The notes beneath the pieces were generated by a model. The model was not told where the DNA came from. It did no database searches and saw only the letters and a program-made list of their open reading frames with translations. From NCBI RefSeq assembly GCF_043290135.1, contig NC_134707.1:143717319-143781318 (forward strand): DNA of 64,000 nucleotides, given 5' to 3'. The position numbers were made by a program, and so were the translations under genes. Positions 13,772 to 25,280 of this stretch are shown one piece after another (the stretch's first letter is position 1; each line of letters begins with the position of its first letter). This stretch comes from Rhipicephalus microplus. Taxonomy: Eukaryota > Arthropoda > Arachnida > Ixodida > Ixodidae.

Positions 13772-15002
13772 TTAAAACACCACAACTAGATACTCCACAA
13801 CTAAAAATTGCACAACTAGAAACTCCACAACCAGGAACTCCGAAACTAGAAACTCCGCAGCTAGAAACTCCACAACTTGACACTTCGCAACTATAAACTC
13901 GGCAACTAGAATCTCCACAAGTAGAAACTCTCCGACTAGAAACTCCGCAACTACAAACTCCGCAACCTGAAACTCCGCAACTAGAAACTCCACAGCTAGA
14001 AACTCCACAACTAGGAACTCCACAACTAGAAACTCCACACCTATTATTTCAACACCTTGAAACTCCACACCTAAAACTCCACAACTAAAACTTCACAACT
14101 TGAAACTCCGCAACTAGACTCTCCCCAACTAGAAACTCCCCCACTAGAAACTTTGCAACTAGAATTTCCGCAACTAGAAAGGCTGCAACTAGAAACTCTG
14201 TAACTAGAAACTCCACAACTAGAAACCGCACAACTATAAACTTCACAACTAGAAGCTCAACAACTAGAGACTGCACAACTAGAAACTCCACAACTAGAAA
14301 ACTCCGCAACTAGAAACTCTGCAACTAGATACTCCGCAACTAGAAACTCCATAGCTAGAAACTCCACTACTAGAGACTCCACAACTAGAAACTCCAAAAC
14401 TACGAACCTCACAACTAGAAACTCCACAGCTAGAAACTCCGCAACTAGAAACTCCACAACTTGAAACTCCGCCACTAGAATCTCCACAACTAGAAAACTC
14501 CGCAACTAGAAACTTTACAGCTAGAAATTACACAACTTGAGACTTTGCAACTAGAAACTCTGCAACAAGAAAGTCCGCAACTAGAAACTCTGCAACTAGA
14601 TACTGCGCAACTAGAAACTCCATAGATAGAAACTCCACTACTAGAGACTCCACAACTAGAAACTCCACAACTACGAACCTCACAACTAGAAACTCCGCAA
14701 CTAGAAACTCCACAGCTAGAAACTCAACAACTAGAGACTCCACAACTAGAAACTCCACAACTACAAACCCCACAACTAGAAACTCCACAACTTGAAACTC
14801 CACAACTTGAGAGTTCGCAACTAGAAACTCCACAACTAGAAACTCCACAACTAGAGACTCCACAACTAGAAACTCCACAACTAGAAACTCCACAACTAGA
14901 AACTCTGCAACTAGAAACTCCACAACTAGAAAACTCCGCAACTAGAAACTCTGCAACTAGAAACTCCGCAACTAGAAACTTCACACCTAGAAACTCCACA
15001 AC
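13772..15002 (+). repeat. 1.2-kb module, A3 copy 2 (1,231 bp)
   Basis: The module runs from the ttaaaacaccac monomer at 13772 to that at 15003, with its cctattattt marker at 14040. It carries the variant cttgacacttcgc near 13877, also seen near 15108, 20429 and 21630, and a gaaaccgcacaac monomer near 14223 that recurs near 20776. It therefore pairs with the middle module of A4 more closely than with its own neighbour. Confidence 0.88.
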
Positions 15003-15758
15003 TTAAAACACCACAACTAGATACTCCACAACTAAAAATTGCACAACTAGAAACTCCACAACCAGGAACTCCGAAACTAGAAACTCCGCAGCTAGAAACT
15101 CCACAACTTGACACTTCGCAACTATAAACTCGGCAACTAGAATCTCCACAAGTAGAAACTCTCCGACTAGAAACTCCGCAACTACAAACTCCGCAACCTG
15201 AAACTCCGCAACTAGAAACTCCACAGCTAGAAACTCCACAACTAGGAACTCCACAACTAGAAACTCCACACCTATTATTTCAACACCTTGAAACTCCACA
15301 CCTAAAACTCCAACACTAAAACTTCACAACTAGAAACTCCGCAACTAGACTCTCCCCAACTAGAAACTCCCCAACTAGAAACTTTGCAACTAGAATTTCC
15401 GCAACTAGAAAGTCTGCAACTAGAAACTCTGTAGCTAGAAACTCCACAACTAGAAACCCCACAACTATAAACTTCACAACTACAAGCTCAACAACTAGAG
15501 ACAGCACAACTAGAAACTCCACAACTAGAAAACTCCGCCACTAGAAACTCTGCAACTAGATACTCCGCAACTAGAAACTCCATAGATAGAAACTCCACTA
15601 CTAGAGACTCCACAACTAGAAACTCCACAACTACGAACCTCACAACTAGAAACTCCACAGCTAGAAACTCCGCAACTAGAAACTCCACAACTTGAAACTC
15701 TGCCACTAGAATCTCCACAACTAGAAAACTCCACAACTATAAACTTTACAGCTAGAAA
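15003..15758 (+). repeat. 1.2-kb module, A3 copy 3, truncated (about 0.76 kb)
   Basis: This copy begins at 15003 and has its cctattattt marker at 15271. It follows the module until about 15,740 and then passes into the shared last part of the super-unit. The gaaaactccaacactaaaac string in its marker zone (near 15,303-15,320) also occurs in the last module of A4 (near 21,830) and near 5,240 in A1. The third module position therefore has its own sequence identity. Confidence 0.8.
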
Positions 15759-18700
15759 CTACACAACTTGAGACTTTGCAACTAGAAACTCTGCAACAAG
15801 AAACTCCGCAACTAGAAACTCCACAGCTAGAAACTCCACAACTAGAGACTCCACAACTAGAAACTCGAAAACTACGAACCCCACAACTACGAACCCCACA
15901 AGTAGAAACTCCACAACTAGAAACTCAACAACTAGAAACTCCACAACTTGAGACTCCACAACTAGAAACTCCACAACTACGAACCTCACAACTAGAAACT
16001 CCACAGCTAGAAACTCCGCAACTAGAAACTCCACATCTTGAAACTCCGCCACTAGAATCTCCACAACTAGAAAACTCCGCAACTAGAAACTCTGCAACTA
16101 GAAACTCCGCAACTAGAAACTCCACAGCTAGAAACTCCACAACTTGAAACTCCACAACTAGAGACTCCACAACTAGAAACTCCACAACTACGAACCCCAC
16201 AACTACGAACCCCACTACTAGCAACTCCACAACTAGAAACTCCACAACTTGAGACTTCGCAACTAGAAACTCCACAACTAGAAACTCCACTACTAGAGTC
16301 TCCACAACTAGAAACTCCACAACTAGAAACTCCACAACTACGAACCTCAAAACTAGAAACTCCACAACTTGAAACTCCACAACTAGAGACTCTACAACTA
16401 CAAACTCCACAACTAGAAACTTCACAACTACGAACCTCACAACTAGAAACTCCACAACTAGAAACTCTGCAACTATAAACTCCACAACTTGAAAACTCCG
16501 CAACTAGAAACTCTGCAACTAGAAACTCCGCAACTAGAAACTTCACAGCTAGAAACTCCACAACTTGAAACACCACAACTAGATACTCCAAAACTACAAA
16601 TTGCACAACTAGAAACTCCACAACCAGAAACTCCGAAACTAAAAACTCCGCAGCTAGAAGCTCCACAACTTGAGACTTCGCAACTAGAAACTCGGCAACT
16701 AGAATCTCCACATCTAGAAACTCTGCGACTAGACACTCCGCAACTACAAACTCCGCAACCTGAAACTCCGCAACTAGAAACTCCACAGCTAGAAACTCCA
16801 CAATTTGAGACTTCGCAACTAGAAACTCGGCAACTAGAATCTCCACAACTAGAAACTCTGCAACTAGAAACTCCGCAACTAGAAACTCCACAGCTAGAAA
16901 CTCCACAACTAGAAACTCCACAACTAGAGACTCCACAACTAGAAACTCCGTAACTACAAACCCCACAACTAGAATTTCCACAACTAGAAACTCCACAACT
17001 TGAGAGTTCGCAACTAGAAACTCCACAACTAGAAACTCCACAACTAGAGACTCCACCACTAGAATCTCCACCACTAGAAACTCCACAACTACGAACCTCA
17101 CAACTAGAAATTCCACAACTAGAAACTCCACAGCCAGAAACTCCACAACTAGAAACTCCACAACTAGAAACTCCACAGCCATAAACTCCACAACTAGAAA
17201 CTCCACATCTAGAAACTCCGCGACAACAAACTCCACAACTAGAAACTCTACAACTAGAAATTTCACTACTAGAGACTCAACAACTAGAGACTCCTCAACT
17301 AAAAGCTCCACAACTAGAAACATTACAACTAGAAACTCCGCAACTAGAAACCCGACAACTAGAAACTCAACAACTAGAAACTCCACACCTATTATTTCTA
17401 CACCTTGAAACTCCACAACTAAAACTCGACAACTAAAACTTCACAACTAGAAACTCCACAAATAGAAACTCCGCAACTAGACTCTCCCCAACTGGAAAGT
17501 CCCCAACTAGAAACTCTGCAACTAGAAACTCCGCAACTAGAAACTCTGCAACTAGAAACTCCGTAACTAGAAACTCCACAGCTAGAAACCCCACAACTAT
17601 AAACTTCACAACTAGAAACTCCACAACTAGAAACTCCGCAACTAGAAACTCCGAGGCTAGAAACTCCCCAACTTGAGACTTCGCAGCTAGAAACTCGGCA
17701 ACTAGAATCTCCACAACTAGAAACTCTGCGACTAGAAACTCCGAACTACAAACTCCGCAACCTAAAACTCAACAACTGGAGACTGCACAACTAGAGACTC
17801 CGCAACTAGAAACTCCACAGCTAGAAACTCCGCAACTAGAAACTCCACAACTTGAAACTCCGCCACTAGAATCTCCACAACTAGAAAACTTCGCAACTAG
17901 AAACTCCACAGCTAGAAACTCCACAACTTGAAACTCCACAACTAGAGACTCCACAACTAGAAACTCCACAACTACGAACCCCACAACTACGAACCCCACT
18001 ACTAGCAACTCCACAACTAGAAACTCCACAACTTGAGACTTCGCAACTAGAAAACCCACAACTTGAAACTCCAATACTAGAGTCTCCACAACTAGAAACT
18101 CCACAACTAGAAACTCCACAACTACGAACCTCACAACTAGAAACTCCACAACTTGAAACTCCACAACTAGAGACTCTAACACTACAAACTCCACAACTAG
18201 AAACTTCACAACTACGAACCTCACAACTAGAAACTCCACAACTAGAAACTCTGCAACTATAAACTCCACAACTAGAAAACTCCGCAACTAGAAACTCTGC
18301 AACTAGAAACTCCGCAACTAGAAACTTCACAGCTAGAAACTCCACAACTTGAAACACCACAACTAGATACTCCACAACTACAAATTGCACAACTAGAAAC
18401 TCCACAACCAGGAACTCCGAAACTAGAAACTCCGCAGCTAGAAACTCGACAACTTGAGACTTCGCAACTATAAACTCGGCAACTAGAATCTCCACAAGTA
18501 GAAACTCTCCGACTAGAAACTCCGCAAGTACAAACTCCGCAACCTGAAACTAGAAACTCCACAACTAGAAACTCCACAAATTGGAACCCAACAAATAGAT
18601 ACTCCACAACTACAGACTCCACAACTAGAAACTCCCCAACTAGAAACGCCACAACTTGAAACAACGCAAATAGAAACTCCGAAACTAGAAACTCCACAAC

Positions 18701-19092
18701 TAGAAAACTCCGCAACGTGAAACTCTGCAACTAGAAACTCCGCAATTAGAAACTCCACAACTAGAAACTCCACAACTAGAGACTCCACAACTAGAAACTC
18801 AACAACTAGAGACTCCACAACTAGAAACTCCACAACTACAAACCCCACAACTAGAAACTCCACAACTTGAAACTCCACAACTTGAGAGTTCGCAACTAGA
18901 AACTCCACAAGTAGAAACTCCACAACTAGAGACTCCACAACTAGAAACTCCACAACTAGAAACTCCACAACTACGAACCTTACAACTAGAAACTCTGCAA
19001 CTAGAAACTCCACAACTAGAAAACTCCGCAACTAGAAACTCTGCAACTAGAAACTCCGCAACTAGACACTTCACACCTAGAAACTCCACAAC

Positions 19093-20323
19093 TTAAAACA
19101 CCACAACTAGATACTCCACAACTACAAATTGCACAACTAGAAACTCCACAACCAGGAACTCCGAAACTAGAAACTCCGCAGCTAGAAACTCCACAACTTG
19201 AGACTTCGCAACTATAAACTCGGCAACTAGAATCTCCACAAGTAGAAACTCTCCGACTAGAAACTCCGCAACTACAAACTCCGCAACCTGAAACTCCGCA
19301 ACTAGAAACTCCACAGCTAGAAACTCCACAACTAGGAACTCCACAACTAGAAACTCCACACCTATTATTTCAACACCTTGAAACTCCACACCTAAAACTC
19401 CACAACTAAAACTTCACAACTTGAAACTCCGCAACTAGACTCTCCCCAACTAGAAACTCCCCCACTAGAAACTTTGCAACTAGAATTTCCGCAACTAGAA
19501 AGGCTGCAACTAGAAACTCTGTAACTAGAAACTCCACAACTAGAAACCCCACAACTATAAACTTCACAACTAGAAGCTCAACAACTAGAGACTGCACAAC
19601 TAGAAACTCCACAACTAGAAAACTCCGCAACTAGAAACTCTGCAACTAGATACTCCGCAACTAGAAACTCCATAGCTAGAAACTCCACTACTAGAGACTC
19701 CACAACTAGAAACTCCATAACTACGAACCTCACAACTAGAAACTCCACAGCTAGAAACTCCGCAACTAGAAACTCCACAACTTGAAACTCCGCCACTAGA
19801 ATCTCCACAACTAGAAAACTCCGCAACTAGAAACTTTACAGCTAGAAACTACACAACTTGAGACTTTGCAACTAGAAACTCTGCAACAAGAAACTCCGCA
19901 ACTAGAAACTCTGCAACTAGATACTCCGCAACTAGAAACTCCATAGATAGAAACTCCACTACTAGAGACTCCACAACTAGAAACTCCACAACTACGAACC
20001 TCACAACTAGAAACTCCGCATTTAGAAACTCCACAGCTAGAAACTCAACAACTAGAGACTCCACAACTAGAAACTCCACAACTACAAACCCCACAACTAG
20101 AAACTCCACAACTTGAAACTCCACAACTTGAGAGTTCGCAACTAGAAACTCCACAACTAGAAACTCCACAACTAGAGACTCCACAACTAGAAACTCCACA
20201 ACTAGAAACTCCACAACTAGAAACTCTGCAACTAGAAACTCCACAACTAGAAAACTCCGCAACTAGAAACTCTGCAACTAGAAACTCCGCAACTAGAAAC
20301 TTCACACCTAGAAACTCCACAAC
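19093..20323 (+). repeat. 1.2-kb module, A4 copy 1 (1,231 bp)
   Basis: The module runs from the ttaaaacaccac monomer at 19093 to that at 20324, with its cctattattt marker at 19361. It keeps cttgagacttcgc near 19198, as in the first module of A3, where the second and third modules have cttgacac. It is five monomers longer than the first module of A3. Confidence 0.85.
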
Positions 20324-21524
20324 TTAAAACACCACAACTAGATACTCCACAACTAAAAATTGCACAACTAGAAACTCCACAACCAGGAACTCCGAAACTA
20401 GAAACTCCGCAGCTAGAAACTCCACAACTTGACACTTCGCAACTATAAACTCGGCAACTAGAATCTCCACAAGTAGAAACTCTCCGACTAGAAACTCCGC
20501 AACTACAAACTCCGCAACCTGAAACTCCGCAACTAGAAACTCCACAGCTAGAAACTCCACAACTAGGAACTCCACAACTAGAAACTCCACACCTATTATT
20601 TCAACACCTTGAAACTCCACACCTAAAACTCCACAACTAAAACTTCACAACTTGAAACTCCGCAACTAGACTCTCCCCAACTAGAAACTCCCCCACTAGA
20701 AACTTTGCAACTAGAATTTCCGCAACTAGAAAGGCTGCAACTAGAAACTCTGTAACTAGAAACTCCACAACTAGAAACCGCACAACTATAAACTTCACAA
20801 CTAGAAGCTCAACAACTAGAGACTGCACAACTAGAAACTCCACAACTAGAAAACTCCGCAACTAGAAACTCTGCAACTAGATACTCCGCAACTAGAAACT
20901 CCATAGCTAGAAACTCCACTACTAGAGACTCCACAACTAGAAACTCCAAAACTACGAACCTCACAACTAGAAACTCCACAGCTAGAAACTCCGCAACTAG
21001 AAACTCCACAACTTGAAACTCCGCCACTAGAATCTCCACAACTAGAAAACTCCGCAACTAGAAACTTTACAGCTAGAAACTACACAACTTGAGACTTTGC
21101 AACTAGAAACTCTGCAACAAGAAACTCCGCAACTAGAAACTCTGCAACTAGATACTCCGCAACTAGAAACTCCATAGATAGAAACTCCACTACTAGAGAC
21201 TCCACAACTAGAAACTCCACAACTACGAACCTCACAACTAGAAACTCCGCAACTAGAAACTCCACAGCTAGAAACTCAACAACTAGAGACTCCACAACTA
21301 GAAACTCCACAACTACAAACCCCACAACTAGAAACTCCACAACTTGAAACTCCACAACTTGAGAGTTCGCAACTAGAAACTCCACAACTAGAAACTCCAC
21401 AACTAGAAACTCCACAACTAGAAACTCTGCAACTAGAAACTCCACAACTAGAAAACTCCGCAACTAGAAACTCTGCAACTAGAAACTCCGCAACTAGAAA
21501 CTTCACACCTAGAAACTCCACAAC
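20324..21524 (+). repeat. 1.2-kb module, A4 copy 2 (1,201 bp)
   Basis: The module runs from 20324 to the same monomer at 21525, with its marker at 20592. Compared with the 1,231-bp modules it lacks exactly two monomers in the run after the gagagttcgc monomer near 21,361. There a ctagagactcc monomer and its neighbour are missing. Confidence 0.87.
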
Positions 21525-22242
21525 TTAAAACACCACAACTAGATACTCCACAACTAAAAATTGCACAACTAGAAACTCCACAACCAGGAACTCCGAAACT
21601 AGAAACTCCGCAGCTAGAAACTCCACAACTTGACACTTCGCAACTATAAACTCGGCAACTAGAATCTCCACAAGTAGAAACTCTCCGACTAGAAACTCCG
21701 CAACTACAAACTCCGCAACCTGAAACTCCGCAACTAGAAACTCCACAGCTAGAAACTCCACAACTAGGAACTCCACAACTAGAAACTCCACACCTATTAT
21801 TTCAACACCTTGAAACTCCACACCTAAAACTCCAACACTAAAACTTCACAACTAGAAACTCCGCAACTAGACTCTCCCCAACTAGAAACTCCCCAACTAG
21901 AAACTTTGCAACTAGAATTTCCGCAACTAGAAAGTCTGCAACTAGAAACTCTGTAGCTAGAAACTCCACAACTAGAAACCCCACAACTATAAACTTCACA
22001 ACTACAAGCTCAACAACTAGAGACTGCACAACTAGAAACTCCACAACTAGAAAACTCCGCAACTAGAAACTCTGCAACTAGATACTCCGCAACTAGAAAC
22101 TCCATAGATAGAAACTCCACTACTAGAGACTCCACAACTAGAAACTCCACAACTACGAACCTCACAACTAGAAACTCCACAGCTAGAAACTCCGCAACTA
22201 GAAACTCCACAACTTGAAACTCTGCCACTAGAATCTCCACAA
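21525..22242 (+). repeat. 1.2-kb module, A4 copy 3, truncated
   Basis: This copy starts at 21525 and has its cctattattt marker at 21793. It ends in the shared last part of the super-unit at about 22,243. It matches the third module of A3 (15,003-15,758), including the early end and the ccaacactaaaac variant. Confidence 0.8.
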
Positions 22243-24030
22243 CTAGAAAACTTCACAACTAGAAACTTTACAGCTAGAAACTACACAACTTGAGACTTTG
22301 CAACTAGAAACTCTGCAACAAGAAACTCCGCAACTAGAAACTCCACAGCTAGTAACTCCGCAACTAGAAACTCCACAACTTGAAACTCCGCCTCTAGAAT
22401 CTCCACAACTTGAAAACTCCGCAACTAGAAACTCTGCAACTAGAAACTTCGCAACTAGAAACTCCACAGCTAGAAACTCCACAACTAGAGACTCCACAAC
22501 TAGAAACTCGAAAACTACGAACCCCACAACTACGAACCCCACAAGTAGAAACTCCACAACTAGAAACTCAACAACTAGAAACTCCACAACTTGAGACTCC
22601 ACAACTAGAAACTCCACAACTACGAACCTCACAACTAGAAACTCCACAGCTAGAAACTCCGCAACTAGAAACTCCACATCTTGAAACTCCGCCACTAGAA
22701 TCTCCACAACTAGAAAACTCCGCAACTAGAAACTCTGCAACTAGAAATTCCGCAACTAGAAACTCCACAGCTAGAAACTCCACAACTTGAAACTCCACAA
22801 CTAGAGACTCCACAACTAGAAACTCCACAACTACGAACCCCACAACTACGAACCCCACTACTAGCAACTCCACAACTAGAAACTCCACAACTTGAGACTT
22901 CGCAACTAGAAACTCCACAACTAGAAACTCCACTACTAGAGTCTCCACAACTAGAAACTCCACAACTAGAAACTCCACAACTACGAACCACAAAACTAGA
23001 AACTCCACAACTTGAAACTCCACAACTAGAGACTCTACAACTACAAACTCCACAACTAGAAACTTCACAACTACGAACCTCACAACTAGAAACTCCACAA
23101 CTAGAAACTCTGCAACTATAAACTCCACAACTTGAAAACTCCGCAACTAGAAACTCTGCAACTAGAAACTCCGCAACTAGAAACTTCACAGCTAGAAACT
23201 CCACAACTTGAAACACCACAACTAGATACTCCACAACTACAAATTGCACAACTAGAAACTCCACAACCAGAAACTCCGAAACTAAAAACTCCGCAGCTAG
23301 AAGCTCCACAACTTGAGACTTCGCAACTAGAAACTCGGCAACTAGAATCTCCACATCTAGAAACTCTGCGACTAGAAGCTCCGCAACTACAAACTCCGCA
23401 ACCTGAAACTCCGCAACTAGAAACTCCACAGCTAGAAACTCCACAACTTGAGACTTCGCAACTAGAAACTCGGCAACTAGAATCTCCACAACTAGAAACT
23501 CTGCAACTAGAAACTCCGCAACTAGAATCTCCACAGCTAGAAACTCCACAACTAGAAACTCCACAACTAGAGACTCCACAACTAGAAACTCCGTAACTAC
23601 AAACCCCACAACTAGAATTTCCACAACTAGAAACTCCACAACTTGAGAGTTCGCAACTAGAAACTCCACAACTAGAAACTCCACAACTAGAGACTCCACC
23701 ACTAGAATCTCCACCACTAGAAACTCCACAACTACGAACCTCACAACTAGAAATTCCACAACTAGAAACTCCACAGCCAGAAACTCCACAACTAGAAACT
23801 CCACAACTAGAAACTCCACAGCCATAAACTCCACAACTAGAAACTCCACATCTAGAAACTCCGCAACAACAAACTCCACAACTAGAAACTCCACAACTAG
23901 AAATTTCACTACTGGAGACTCAACAACTAGAGACTCCTCAACTAAAAGCTCCAAAACTAGAAACATTACAACTAGAAACTCCGCAACTAGAAACCCGACA
24001 ACTAGAAACTCAACAACTAGAATCTCCACA

Positions 24031-25280
24031 CCTAATATTTCTACACCTTGAAACTCCACAACTAAAACTCGACAACTAAAACTTCACAACTAGAAACTCC
24101 ACAAATAGAAACTCCGCAACTAGACTCTCCCCAACTGGAAACTCCCCAACTAGAAACTCTGCAACTAGAAACTCCGCAACTAGAAACTCTGCAACTAGAA
24201 ACTCCGTAACTAGAAACTCCACAGCTAGAAACCCCACAACTATAAACTTCACAACTAGAAACTCCACAACTAGAAACTTCGCAGCTAGAAACTCGGCAAC
24301 TAGAATCTCCACAACTAGAAACTCTGCGACTAGAAACTCCGCAACTACAAACTCCGCAACCTAAAACTCAACAACTGGAGACTGCACAACTAGAGACTCC
24401 GCAACTAGAAACTCCACAGCAAGAAACTCCGCAACTAGAAACTCCACAACTTGAAACTCCGCCACTAGAATCTCCACAACTAGAAAACTTCGCAACTAGA
24501 AACTCTGCAACTAGAAACTCCGCAACTAGAAACTCCACAGCTAGAAACTCCACAACTTGAAACTCCACAACTAGAGACTCCACAACTAGAAACTCCACAA
24601 CTACGAACCCCACAACTACGAACCCCACTACTAGCAACTCCACAACTAGAAACTCCACAACTTGAGACTTCGCAACTAGAAAACCCACAACTTGAAACTC
24701 CAATACTAGAGTCTCCACAACTAGAAACTCCACAACTAGAAACTCCACAACTACGAACCTCACAACTAGAAACTCCACAACTTGAAACTCCACAACTAGA
24801 GACTCTACAACTACAAACTCCACAACTAGAAACTTCACAACTACGAACCTCACAACTAGAAACTCCACAACTAGAAAATCTGCAACTATAAACTCCACAA
24901 CTAGAAAACTCCGCAACTAGAAACTCCACACCAGGAACTCCGAAACTAGAAACTCCGCAGCTAGAAACTCCACAACTTGAGACTTCGCAACTATAAACTC
25001 GGCAACTAGAATCTCCACAAGTAGAAACTCTCCGACTAGAAACTCCGCAACTACAAACTCCGCAACCTAAAACTAGAAACTCCACAACTAGAAACTCCAC
25101 AAATTGGAACCCAACAAATAGATACTCCACAACTACAGACTCCACAACTAGAAACTCCCCAACTAGAAACGCCACAACTTGAAACAACGCAAATAGAAAC
25201 TCCGAAACTAGAAACTCCACAACTAGAAAACTCCGCAACGTGAAACTCTGCAACTAGAAACTCCGCAATTAGAAACTCCA
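24031..25280 (+). repeat. Region A super-unit A5, cut off by the switch to region B
   Basis: A5 starts at a marker variant (cctaatattt near 24031) and follows the first part of A3 and A4. It includes the acaaattggaacccaac string near 25103. It lacks some monomers present in the others: near 24,265 the gaggctag monomer is absent, and near 24,925 a run of monomers is absent. It stops matching region A around 25,280. Confidence 0.8.

Larger units (their letters stand above)
10925..17387 (+). repeat. Region A super-unit A3, 6,463 bp, complete
   Basis: A3 is delimited by super-unit markers at 10925 and 17388. It contains a non-modular first part (10925-12615), three modules with starts at 12616, 13772 and 15003, and a last part shared with the other super-units (from about 15,759). 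Compared with A1, A2 and A4 it lacks a short stretch near 15,830-15,840. In A2 that stretch, around 9240-9360, holds a cagctagtaactcc monomer and the following monomers. Confidence 0.88.
17388..24030 (+). repeat. Region A super-unit A4, 6,643 bp, complete
   Basis: A4 is delimited by markers at 17388 and 24031. Its parts appear in the same order as in A3: a non-modular part (17388-19092), modules starting at 19093, 20324 and 21525, then the shared last part from about 22,243. It is 180 bp (12 monomers) longer than A3. A one-base loss near 17,743 (ctccgaactac) is private to this copy. It keeps the cagctagtaactcc stretch (near 22,345) that A3 lacks. Confidence 0.88.
1..25280 (+). repeat. Region A: satellite subfamily with about 6.5-kb super-units containing 1.2-kb modules
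   Basis: Region A is marked by an AT-rich monomer containing cctattattt. It occurs near 2359, 2597, 4008, 5209, 7432, 10925, 12884, 14040, 15271, 17388, 19361, 20592 and 21793, with a variant near 24031. A second marker, an acaaattggaacccaac string, lies near 8506, 12103, 18579 and 25103. Copies whose marker continues with tctacacc (2359, 7432, 10925, 17388, 24031) start super-units; those with tcaacac mark the inner modules. The region ends where the sequence switches to region B type just after position 25,280. Confidence 0.9.
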
